Shown: piece by piece, positions 1 to 7,265 of the stretch
How the letters are laid out: each line of letters opens with the position of its first letter
How positions within the stretch are numbered: position 1 is the first letter of the stretch
Assembly (NCBI GenBank): GCA_003497625.1
Contig: DNNO01000021.1
Location: forward strand, 103,602-167,601
Direction of reading: 5' to 3'
Source: Flavobacterium sp.
GTDB lineage: Bacteria > Bacteroidota > Bacteroidia > Flavobacteriales > Flavobacteriaceae
DNA length: 64,000 bases
Notes under the pieces: generated by a model
The model's input: only the letters and a program-made list of their open reading frames with translations
The model's database searches: none
What the model was told of the DNA's origin: nothing
Made by a program: the position numbers and the translations under genes

Positions 1-381
1 TCTATCTTGCACAAACGTTGAAGCTACTTTTTTCAATGCTTCTAGACGATTTGGTTTTAAATCATTGGCCAACATACTACTCGAAACGTCAATTGCCATT
101 ACAATATCAATTCCTTTTGTGGTTTTCGATTTTGAAGTTACGTCAACGCTTCTTGGTCTTGCTAATGCGATAATAATTGAACTTAAGGCTAAAATTCGCA
201 ACACATATAAAAACGGTTTTGCTTTAGCCAAGAAAGTTCTGTTCTGCTTGAATGGTTCCAACGAACTCATTTTTACCGTTGCCGAAAGTTGGTTTCTTTT
301 ATAAAACAACCAACCTATTGCTAGTGGTAAAACCAAAAACAACCATAAGAATTCCGGATTTAAAAAGGTTACTTTTCCCAT
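1..381 (-). CDS. vWA domain membrane protein BatA-like (5' part only, runs off the window)
   Basis: Translating the minus strand from the ATG at 381-379 gives an uninterrupted 127-codon N-terminus that continues past base 1. Seen: an N-terminal hydrophobic helix (residues about 11-26), a second at about 56-66, an ALARPR stretch, then DIVMAIDVSSSM, the start of a von Willebrand A fold with the MIDAS D-x-S-x-S metal site. This arrangement is that of BatA/BatB proteins of Bacteroidota Bat operons, which are inner-membrane proteins with a periplasmic vWA domain. The ATG overlaps the TAA of the upstream BatD-like gene by one base, so the two are translationally coupled. In the family the role is linked to oxidative-stress tolerance or envelope integrity, but the biochemical function is unsettled. 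BatA rather than BatB is inferred from gene order. Confidence 0.88.
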   Translation of the reverse strand, partial: MGKVTFLNPEFLWLFLVLPLAIGWLFYKRNQLSATVKMSSLEPFKQNRTFLAKAKPFLYVLRILALSSIIIALARPRSVDVTSKSKTTKGIDIVMAIDVSSSMLANDLKPNRLEALKKVASTFVQDR

Positions 382-1997
382 TATTTCTTGGCTTTTCTTA
401 GTTCGATTGAATTCTGAATTTTCTCAATAATCTGCTTCGCGTGTTCGTCTTCTTCTTTATAAATTAAGAAAAACTCTTGAGCACCTCCAGGCTGAGATAA
501 TACCATGATTTCGTATTCCATTTTCACATCTTCTTCTCTCATTGGGTCAAAAGCGGTAAATGTTCCGTAAGCTTTTTTACCCGAAAGTCCTTTTACGTTT
601 TCGAATTCGCCTGTTTTTACGATAATATTTTTAGCTCCAAACTTTTCTAATTCTTTCAAATCAACTTCAAGTGCTAAATCCAAATCCAGTCGAGTGGTAT
701 CTTTAAAAGCGGTTGTAATTAAGACAATAGAAAAATTATCGATGATACTTCCGTACATAAATCGACTGTTCGATTTTACATTTTCGGGAAGGTTATTCTG
801 AATTTTCTCGTCGTTATTACGTTTTAAAACTTTTGGTGTTGAAATTACGATTGCAGGTTCGCCATATTCAGAAGTAATCCATTCTTTTTCCAATAATTCT
901 TCAGTAGAATGCCCAATGTAATTGTCTTTAATAAAATCGAATCCAACTGTGTAAGCGAAAATTACAACAGATGCCACCAATAAAAACATCGAGATTCCAA
1001 TTGACATCACTAAACGTTTGAACTTTTGTTTTTGCATTTCTTTCTTGCGAACTTCTTCTGCAAAAAGGATTGCCGCTTGATCTTCGGTTCTTGGTAAAGC
1101 TTTATCGATGATTAACAAAAACTTATCGATGATTTTTTTATCGGTTTCAATTTCAAACAACATCGGTTGCGATTTAGCAAATTTTACTAAATCCGAATTT
1201 TCTAAAACGCGACTGAATTTTTCCAAATCTTCACGATTTACAAACATTTTCTTGTCTTTAATCGCTTTTTTTAGTGATTCTATCAATTCACTCGAAGTAC
1301 TTTCCATTGCTGGAATATGAACCGATTCTTCGATGTACGTTCTGGTGATATCAGTCATTTCAGAATAGTATTCTTTAACATCACCGCGTTGCACCAACTG
1401 TTTTTTATCTAAGTTTTGAAGATACGCAATCGCTTTTTCAATTGGCGAAGCGAAAAATTCTTCTTTTTGTTCTTTATCTTTTTGTAATCTTTTGATGATG
1501 AAGTACGATGCAAATCCAGAAGCGATAATCAATACCAATAAAATCAACAGTTTCCACCATTCGCTCATCGGTTTTTCTTCGGTGGCAATGATGTCTTTGA
1601 TGTCGTACATTTGTTGTTTGGTCGTGTCAACTTTTACATCGTTTACCAAAATAGAAAGTGAATCGGTACGAAATTCCTTCTGATTGATTTTTACCAATAA
1701 TTTCGGAATCACATAGCGTCCCGAATCAAATTGGGTTAACCCGTATTTTTTGATTAATTCGTATTCATTGTCGTTTTTTATGGTGTCAATTGGATAGGAT
1801 TCTAATATTTCTAAAGCACCAAAAAACTTTCCAGCAGGAAAAACCACTTTATCTTTTGCGTTTACTTTTGCTTTGATGGTTAAATTGAATTGCGATCCAA
1901 TTTTTATTTGAGTAGAATCAATAGAAGACGAGATTTGTTGGGAAAAACCCAAAAACCCGAACAATAAAGCAATATATAAGTAAATTTTCTTTTTCAT
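381..1997 (-). CDS. BatD-like exported membrane protein of the Bat operon
   Basis: 538 aa. Residues 1-19 form a signal peptide ending GFSQ; residues 21-140 look like an extracytoplasmic beta-rich domain as in BatD N-termini; one transmembrane helix lies at about 147-168, followed by a charged cytoplasmic helical region and a second helix at about 329-351, then a soluble C-terminal domain. The first half resembles the BatD/DUF4381 type of Bat-operon protein; I do not recognise the last 180 residues. It lies 5 bases after the DUF58 gene and overlaps the vWA gene by one base, so it is part of a moxR-DUF58-batD-batA transcription unit. The BatD name rests on topology and context rather than a diagnostic motif. 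Confidence 0.75.
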   Translation of the reverse strand: MKKKIYLYIALLFGFLGFSQQISSSIDSTQIKIGSQFNLTIKAKVNAKDKVVFPAGKFFGALEILESYPIDTIKNDNEYELIKKYGLTQFDSGRYVIPKLLVKINQKEFRTDSLSILVNDVKVDTTKQQMYDIKDIIATEEKPMSEWWKLLILLVLIIASGFASYFIIKRLQKDKEQKEEFFASPIEKAIAYLQNLDKKQLVQRGDVKEYYSEMTDITRTYIEESVHIPAMESTSSELIESLKKAIKDKKMFVNREDLEKFSRVLENSDLVKFAKSQPMLFEIETDKKIIDKFLLIIDKALPRTEDQAAILFAEEVRKKEMQKQKFKRLVMSIGISMFLLVASVVIFAYTVGFDFIKDNYIGHSTEELLEKEWITSEYGEPAIVISTPKVLKRNNDEKIQNNLPENVKSNSRFMYGSIIDNFSIVLITTAFKDTTRLDLDLALEVDLKELEKFGAKNIIVKTGEFENVKGLSGKKAYGTFTAFDPMREEDVKMEYEIMVLSQPGGAQEFFLIYKEEDEHAKQIIEKIQNSIELRKAKK

Positions 1998-2002
1998 TTT
2001 TC

Positions 2003-2869
2003 TTAATTACGCGCTTTAAAATAACCCAATAATTTGGTTACATAGCTTTCATCCACTCTCGAACTAATTGTTCCAGCTCCACATTTTGAAAAAATATCTT
2101 TGAAATAATTTACGTTTTCACGATAGTATTTTTCGTAATCCATTCGCACTTTTTTTGAAGTAGTATCAACCAAAAGTGTTTCTCCTGTTTCAGCATCAAT
2201 CATATTTACAATTCCAATGTTTGGAATACTTTCTTCTCTTTGGTCAAAAACTCGAATTCCGGTTACATCATGACGTTTTGAAGCTATTTTTAGCGTGTGT
2301 TCATAATCTTTCACCATGAAATCGGAAATTAAAAACACGATAGCTTTCTTTTTCAAAACGCTCGATAAATATTTCAAAGCTTGCGATAAATCGGTTTTTT
2401 TGCTTTTCGATTCGAATTCGATTAACTCGCGAATGATACGTAAAACGTGCGATTTTCCTTTTTTAGGCGGAATAAACAATTCGATTTGATCCGAAAACAA
2501 AAGCAAACCAATTTTATCATTATTTTGAGTAGCCGAAAACGCTAATGTGGCAGCAATTTCGGTAACCATATCTCTTTTTAGTTGATTTTTTGTACCAAAA
2601 CTCTCTGAACCTGAAATATCCACCAGTAACATCATGGTTAATTCACGTTCTTCTTCAAATACTTTTACGAAAGGTTCGTTGTAGCGTGCGGTTACATTCC
2701 AATCGATAGCTCTTACGTCATCACCGTATTGATATTGGCGCACTTCAGAAAACGTCATCCCGCGTCCTTTAAAAGACGTGTGATATTCTCCCGAAAAGAT
2801 ATGATCACTCAATCTTCGGGTTTTGATTTCAATTTTTCGAACTTTCTTTAGAATTTCTTTGGTATCCAT
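2003..2869 (-). CDS. DUF58 domain protein
   Basis: 288 aa. The DUF58 signature YQYGDDVRAIDWNVTAR is at residues about 47-63, and a degenerate vWA-like core follows (MMLLVDISGSES at about 80-91, then a Rossmann-like continuation with AIVFLISDFM). No membrane helix is seen. DUF58 proteins are almost always encoded next to MoxR AAA ATPases and are thought to be clients or partners of that ATPase. Here the gene follows moxR by 81 bases filled with heptad repeats (2876-2950) and precedes the BatD-like gene by 5 bases. The function beyond involvement in the MoxR/Bat system is not established. Confidence 0.92.
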   Translation of the reverse strand: MDTKEILKKVRKIEIKTRRLSDHIFSGEYHTSFKGRGMTFSEVRQYQYGDDVRAIDWNVTARYNEPFVKVFEEERELTMMLLVDISGSESFGTKNQLKRDMVTEIAATLAFSATQNNDKIGLLLFSDQIELFIPPKKGKSHVLRIIRELIEFESKSKKTDLSQALKYLSSVLKKKAIVFLISDFMVKDYEHTLKIASKRHDVTGIRVFDQREESIPNIGIVNMIDAETGETLLVDTTSKKVRMDYEKYYRENVNYFKDIFSKCGAGTISSRVDESYVTKLLGYFKARN

Positions 2870-2875
2870 ACTTTT

Positions 2876-2950
2876 AGTGATAAGTGATAAGTGATAAGTG
2901 ATAAGTTTAAAAGCGGTTGCTATTTACTATTCACTAATTACTATTCACTA
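2876..2950. repeat. inverted pair of heptad arrays between moxR and DUF58
   Basis: Four tandem copies of AGTGATA occupy 2876-2903. After a 19-base spacer come four heptads of the inverse type (TTTACTA, TTCACTA, ATTACTA, TTCACTA) at 2923-2950, ending at the base before the moxR stop codon (minus strand). The two arms can partly pair. The same architecture recurs at 5007-5078. Confidence 0.85.
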
Positions 2951-3955
2951 TTAAGGCACTTCAACTTCGTTAACAATTCTGCTAATAATGTCTTCTGTAG
3001 TTACATTTTCAGCTTCAGCTTCATATGTGATTCCGATTCTGTGACGTAATACATCGTACACGACAGCACGAACGTCTTCTGGAATTACGTAACCTCTACG
3101 TTTGATGAAAGCATAACATTTAGCAGCAGTTGCTAAGTTGATACTTCCACGAGGCGAAGCTCCAAAACTGATTAATGGTTTTAGACTTTCTAATTTATAT
3201 TTTTCTGGATAACGCGTTGCGAAAATTAAATCTAAGATGTATTTCTCAATTTTCTCGTCCATATATACTTCACGAACGGCTTCTTGAGCTCTTAAAATTT
3301 GTTCAATAGAAACCACTTGGTTTACTTTTTCAAAAGCGCCTTTTAAATTTTGGCGAATTACCAAACGCTCGTCTTCCATTTTTGGATAATCGATAACGAC
3401 TTTCAACATGAAACGGTCAACTTGTGCTTCTGGTAATGGATACGTTCCTTCTTGGTCAACAGGATTTTGTGTTGCCATTACCAAGAATGGTTTGTCTAAC
3501 TTAAACGTTTCATCACCAATAGTAACTTGCTTTTCTTGCATCGCTTCTAACAAGGCAGATTGTACTTTTGCAGGAGCACGGTTGATCTCATCCGCTAATA
3601 CGAAGTTGGCGAAAATAGGTCCTTTACGAATGGTAAAGTCGTTTTGTTTGATATTGTATATCATAGTTCCTACAACGTCTGCAGGTAACAAATCGGGTGT
3701 AAACTGGATTCTGCTAAACGAACCGTGAACGGCTTGTGAAAGCGTATTAATAGCTAAAGTTTTTGCCAATCCAGGAACTCCTTCTAGTAGAATATGTCCT
3801 TGTCCTAAAAGTCCAATTAACAATCGTTCTACCATTTGTTTTTGACCTACAATAACTTTGTTCATTTCCATTGTAAGCAAATCGATAAAAGCACTTTCTC
3901 TTTCAATTTTCTCGTTGATTGCTCTTATGTCTAAACTCGATGTATTTTCTTCCAT
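2951..3955 (-). CDS. moxR: MoxR family AAA+ ATPase
   Basis: 334 aa, the usual length for MoxR. Seen: Walker A in GVPGLAKT (about 59-66), Walker B with VLADEINRAP (about 119-128), sensor 1 region ATQNPVDQEGTYPLPEAQVDRF (split here as ATQNPVDQ and PLPEAQVDRF), and the C-terminal lid domain. MoxR ATPases act as chaperone-like remodelers, often in metal-cofactor insertion or envelope stress responses, together with a DUF58/vWA partner. It is the first gene of the Bat operon. The upstream gap to the divergent aldo/keto reductase (3956-4131) is very AT-rich and must hold both promoters, but I could not fit a convincing TTG/TAnnTTTG pair on either strand. Confidence 0.95.
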   Translation of the reverse strand: MEENTSSLDIRAINEKIERESAFIDLLTMEMNKVIVGQKQMVERLLIGLLGQGHILLEGVPGLAKTLAINTLSQAVHGSFSRIQFTPDLLPADVVGTMIYNIKQNDFTIRKGPIFANFVLADEINRAPAKVQSALLEAMQEKQVTIGDETFKLDKPFLVMATQNPVDQEGTYPLPEAQVDRFMLKVVIDYPKMEDERLVIRQNLKGAFEKVNQVVSIEQILRAQEAVREVYMDEKIEKYILDLIFATRYPEKYKLESLKPLISFGASPRGSINLATAAKCYAFIKRRGYVIPEDVRAVVYDVLRHRIGITYEAEAENVTTEDIISRIVNEVEVP

Positions 3956-4131
3956 TTTAAGGTTTAATTTGGTGGTGTGAAATTAACAACATTTTTTAAC
4001 ATTGCAAATTGTAATTTTTTTTAATTTTTAGTTGTTAATTAAGCGTTAAAATGTGATTAAAAAAGTGCTTTTTGTGAGTGTTTTATGATTCTATTTTATA
4101 ATTTTAAGGAAATTTTAAAAAACAACATCTT

Positions 4132-5004
4132 ATGTCAGTAAAATTATCCCCTATAATCGCTGGAACGATGAATTGGGGTATTTGGGATAAAAACCTAAGT
4201 ACCACTGAAATGTCACACTTGATTAACATTTGTATTGAAAATAAAATTACCACGTTTGATCATGCCGATATATATGGCGGTTACACAACCGAAGCTGCTT
4301 TTGGACAAGCATTAACCGAAAGCAAAGTGGATAGAAAAAAAATTCAATTAATTACTAAATGTGGCATTGAACATATTTCAGAAAATCGTCCAAAAAATGC
4401 AGTAAAACATTACGATTATTCTGCAGCATATATCATTTGGTCAGTTGAAAATTCATTAAAAAATTTACAAACCGATTATTTAGACGCTTTACTTTTGCAT
4501 CGACCAAGTCCATTAATGCAAGCTGATGAAATTGCCGAAGCGGTTGAAAAACTAAAATCGGAAGGAAAAATTCTTTCTTTTGGAGTTTCAAATTTTACAC
4601 CTTTTCAAACAGAACTTTTGCGTCAGAAAACCGAAATTTCATTTAATCAGGTGCAATTTTCAGCAACACATCATGAAGCTATGTTAGATGGCAGTTTAGA
4701 TTACATGCAAATTCATAACATTCAGCCGATGGCTTGGAACCCGTTAGGAACTGTTTTTAGAGAAAATACAGAGCAAACTTTCCGATTAAAACAGCTTTTA
4801 GCCACTCTTGTAGATAAATATCATGTAGGATCTGATTTAATTTTATTGGCTTGGATTTTACAACATCCTGCGAATATTTTACCTGTAGCCGGAACTGTAA
4901 ATGTAGCTCGAATTCAGCAATTATCGAAAGCGTGTTCATTGGAATTAGACAAGCAAGATTGGTTCGCTATCTGGACAGAAAGCATGGGAAATAAAGTTCC
5001 TTAA
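4132..5004 (+). CDS. aldo/keto reductase (YdhF-like)
   Basis: 290 aa. The AKR catalytic tetrad is visible: D43 and Y48 in FDHADIYGGY, K76 in ITKCG, and H123 in LLLHRP. The C-terminal half shows GVSNFTPFQ and a typical NADPH-binding end (ILPVAGTVNVARIQQL). It is most like the YdhF/YcsN oxidoreductase subgroup, which reduces carbonyls with NADPH; the physiological substrate cannot be told. It stands alone, divergent from moxR, and is followed by a heptad array and an AlbA_2-type gene on the same strand. Confidence 0.9.
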   Translation: MSVKLSPIIAGTMNWGIWDKNLSTTEMSHLINICIENKITTFDHADIYGGYTTEAAFGQALTESKVDRKKIQLITKCGIEHISENRPKNAVKHYDYSAAYIIWSVENSLKNLQTDYLDALLLHRPSPLMQADEIAEAVEKLKSEGKILSFGVSNFTPFQTELLRQKTEISFNQVQFSATHHEAMLDGSLDYMQIHNIQPMAWNPLGTVFRENTEQTFRLKQLLATLVDKYHVGSDLILLAWILQHPANILPVAGTVNVARIQQLSKACSLELDKQDWFAIWTESMGNKVP

Positions 5005-5006
5005 AA

Positions 5007-5078
5007 AGTAATTAGTGAAAAGTGATTAGTAAATAGTCCATTTTTTCTGCTAATCACTTTTTACTTATAACTATTCAC
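5007..5078. repeat. inverted pair of heptad arrays
   Basis: AGTAATT, AGTGAAA, AGTGATT and AGTAAAT stand in tandem at 5007-5034. After a spacer come four inverse heptads (TAATCAC, TTTTTAC, TTATAAC, TATTCAC) at 5051-5078. The array begins 2 bases after the stop codon of the aldo/keto reductase and ends 6 bases before the next start codon. It has the same four-plus-four layout as 2876-2950. Confidence 0.8.
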
Positions 5079-5084
5079 TTAAAA

Positions 5085-6224
5085 ATGATAAACAAACGCT
5101 TACTTATAAAAAACCTTTTATCTCACCACGATGAGAACAGTTTTTATGATAAGAAGCGCCAATTGAATTTACACACCAAAGAAGGAAAGGCGAAGTTTTT
5201 AAAACACATTTGTGCGCTCTCGAATTCTAATCCAAGTAATAACTCTTACATTGTAGTTGGAGTTGAAGATGAATCGAATGAAATAGTTGGTGATGATTTT
5301 TTTGATGATAGCCGAATTCAGAATTTGGTGAATGCTTTTTTGGAAAATCCGCCTAAAATTCAGTACGAAAATGTGCCTTTTCCTAATCTTCCAAAAGATA
5401 AAGTGGTGGGATTGGTTACGATTAAACCCAAATCGAAAACTTCTTATTTTAAAAAAGGAATTCATACTATTGAAGCCAATAGTACTTTTGTTCGAAAAGG
5501 AAGCAATACTTCGCCTACGAAAGAGAAAATTCCGTATTCGAAACAAAATGTTGAAACCGTAATTAGTATTGAAAACAGCTCTCGAAATAGCATCGCACAT
5601 ACGTTAGAAAGCGTTTTAGATTTCATTAACAACCGCCATAAAGACATTCCTTCTAGTTATCATGTTTTTAAAGAGTTATTTGTGGTTTGCTGGGCGGGAA
5701 ATAAGAAGAAAATTCGAGATAAAGTATATTATTCAAGAGTAGATATTGAATTGATTAATGAGCAAGTGAAATTGTTTTATTCAGCATTAGACGAAGTAAG
5801 TATCGAATATGATGATAGTACATTTTCTATCACCGAATATGTTTCTTTGGGATTAAACGACAAAACCAGTTATTATCCGTTTGAAAAAGTTACGTTGAGT
5901 TTTTTCGACAACGGCTATTACAAAATGAATTCTGAAATGTTGTTTGAACCGCCTCAATACAACCGAAAAATGTTGTATCACATTTACAATTCAAATTTGA
6001 CATTGTTAAGTAAACTTCAAAAAGGATTGCCTTTGCAGGATTCGGAAAAAAGAGATTTGGAGAATTTACCTCACATTATGATGATTTGCTATTTGAACGG
6101 ATTTGAAGAGGCAAAACAAAAACTTATTGATGCAAAACCTTTTTTGAAATCATTAGAAAACCCAATGATTTACGTTTCTTTTAAAGAAGTAATGCGGATT
6201 TTAAGAAAAATGAAATACGATTAG
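5085..6224 (+). CDS. AlbA_2 (Schlafen-like) domain protein, putative nucleic-acid/ATP binding
   Basis: 379 aa. Residues about 15-150 resemble the AlbA_2 / divergent AAA-4 domain: a helical lead, then KFLKHICALSNSN, SYIVVGVEDES and a GNxPxxxF-like strand order ending YFKKGIHTI and FVRKGS. The typical ESxxLEFK entry is replaced by ENSFYDKKRQL, so the assignment is by overall pattern. The remaining 230 residues are unrecognised; they contain CWAGNKKKIRDKVYYSR and end in a helical segment. AlbA_2 proteins are often transcriptional regulators or stress/defence associated. No restriction or toxin partner lies next to it. It ends 4 bases into the converging small membrane protein gene. Confidence 0.7.
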   Translation: MINKRLLIKNLLSHHDENSFYDKKRQLNLHTKEGKAKFLKHICALSNSNPSNNSYIVVGVEDESNEIVGDDFFDDSRIQNLVNAFLENPPKIQYENVPFPNLPKDKVVGLVTIKPKSKTSYFKKGIHTIEANSTFVRKGSNTSPTKEKIPYSKQNVETVISIENSSRNSIAHTLESVLDFINNRHKDIPSSYHVFKELFVVCWAGNKKKIRDKVYYSRVDIELINEQVKLFYSALDEVSIEYDDSTFSITEYVSLGLNDKTSYYPFEKVTLSFFDNGYYKMNSEMLFEPPQYNRKMLYHIYNSNLTLLSKLQKGLPLQDSEKRDLENLPHIMMICYLNGFEEAKQKLIDAKPFLKSLENPMIYVSFKEVMRILRKMKYD

Positions 6225-6448
6225 TACAAGTTTTTATTATTTCTTTTAAAAAAAATCAGCATCAGATAAGAAACAAAAAGTACAACTCCTAATATATACA
6301 CTAATTTGAATTGTAAACTATAATCAAGGGTGTTAAAAAATGTTGCCTTTTCTTGAAAAAGGGTATAATACGTTAAATCAACGATAAAGTAAATCCAAAT
6401 TAGACTAAGGATTAACAGCACGATAACTAATTTTGTATATAACTTCAT
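6221..6448 (-). CDS. small two-helix membrane protein behind operator copy A
   Basis: 75 aa from the ATG at 6448 (MKLYTKL...); an in-frame ATG at 6460 would add four residues. Two hydrophobic helices are visible at about residues 6-25 and 47-65, with a lysine-rich tail (FFKRNNKNLY). No family is recognised. I chose the inner start because the promoter-like box GTAACTTTATAAT (6465-6477 on the minus strand) would place the transcript start around 6458-6460. The gene sits directly downstream of a copy of the 46-bp operator-like sequence that also precedes the peptide/kinase operon, so it is a candidate target of the adjacent response regulator. It overlaps the 3' end of the convergent AlbA_2 gene by 4 bases. 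Confidence 0.6.
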   Translation of the reverse strand: MKLYTKLVIVLLILSLIWIYFIVDLTYYTLFQEKATFFNTLDYSLQFKLVYILGVVLFVSYLMLIFFKRNNKNLY

Positions 6449-6464
6449 TTTCTGTATCATTTAG

Positions 6465-6541
6465 ATTATAAAGTTACCTATACCTAAAAGAAAAATTGTT
6501 ACAGATTTTCTGTATATTTTTACTTTTATTTTTCAGTGTTT
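6465..6541 (-). promoter_or_regulatory. operator-like repeat copy A with promoter-like box
   Basis: 6496-6541 matches 9858-9903 at 44 of 46 positions. Its core is the inverted repeat TACAGA-N3-TCTGTA. Reading the minus strand, the block is followed by exactly 18 non-conserved bases and then GTAACTTTATAAT (6465-6477); copy B has exactly 18 bases and GTACTTTTATAAT. Conserved ends with a diverged spacer of equal length indicate functional constraint. TAACTTTA is one base from the Bacteroidota -7 box TAnnTTTG. Confidence 0.7.
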
Positions 6542-6561
6542 TGGGCTTTTTTTGAAAATTT

Positions 6562-7233
6562 TTAGATCAATCCGTGCTTTTTAGCTTCGCGAATGATGTC
6601 TTCGTCGCTACCTTTTTCAATTTTGAAGAAGTATTTTATCTGTGCTTTTCGTTTGTCGATTGCACTTATGGATAAATTCATGCGTTGAGGTAAATTTTTA
6701 GTTTTTACACCTTCCGCTAATAAGGTAATTAGTTTTCTGTTGTTTTCGTCTAAGAAAGCGCTTTTTTCGTGTAATTCAGCAATATTTTCCACAACGGTTC
6801 TGCTTGTGTAAAAATGATTGTTGTAAATTTTTTCAAACGCTAATAAAAACTCATCTGCAGTAAAATCACTTTTTACTAACAAGCCGTTTGGAGCTATGTT
6901 TTTTTGAATGGCATCTAAAATAAAAGCTTCTGCGTGTGAAGTAAGAATAACAATTTTACAATCTGGGAATTTATTTTTGATAAGAAGTGCTAAATCTTCA
7001 CCACTTTTAATGTTTTTTTCTAAATAAGGTGGTAAACTCAAATCTACAAATGCAAAATCAAATGCTTTGAAAACAGGTGTGTTGTCAATTATATTATATG
7101 CCGATTCGCAGTTGTAAGCTGGAGTTGTTGTTATTCGTAAACCTAGATCGTTAAAAGACAAAATGCTTTTATAACCCTCAATCATTGATGGATGATCGTC
7201 AATCATTAAAATATGTAAGTCTGTTTTATTCAC
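6562..7233 (-). CDS. response regulator, REC plus LuxR/NarL-type HTH
   Basis: 223 aa. The receiver domain shows the acidic pair D12-D13 (MIDDHPS), phospho-acceptor D64 (FVDLSLP), T98 in VILTSH and K121 in LLVKSD. Residues about 160-210 form a LuxR-like helix-turn-helix (LLAEGVKTKNLPQRMNLS, then SAIDKRKAQIKYFF). It follows its kinase gene by 32 bases and is the last gene of the operon. NarL/LuxR regulators usually bind short inverted repeats as dimers; the TACAGA-N3-TCTGTA element 21 bases beyond its stop codon and again upstream of the operon is a natural candidate target (inference). Confidence 0.93.
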   Translation of the reverse strand: MNKTDLHILMIDDHPSMIEGYKSILSFNDLGLRITTTPAYNCESAYNIIDNTPVFKAFDFAFVDLSLPPYLEKNIKSGEDLALLIKNKFPDCKIVILTSHAEAFILDAIQKNIAPNGLLVKSDFTADEFLLAFEKIYNNHFYTSRTVVENIAELHEKSAFLDENNRKLITLLAEGVKTKNLPQRMNLSISAIDKRKAQIKYFFKIEKGSDEDIIREAKKHGLI

Positions 7234-7265
7234 GAGATTTTATTTATTTCAAATTTACAATTTAT

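Noticed and set aside
2876..2950. Heptad arrays as a CRISPR array
   Set aside because: The units are 7 bases and contiguous with no unique spacers; no cas genes are present.
3408..3728. Open frame of 106 codons on the plus strand inside moxR
   Set aside because: It is the antisense shadow of a well-conserved AAA+ ATPase and has no recognisable domain; composition is cysteine/serine-rich as in shadow frames.
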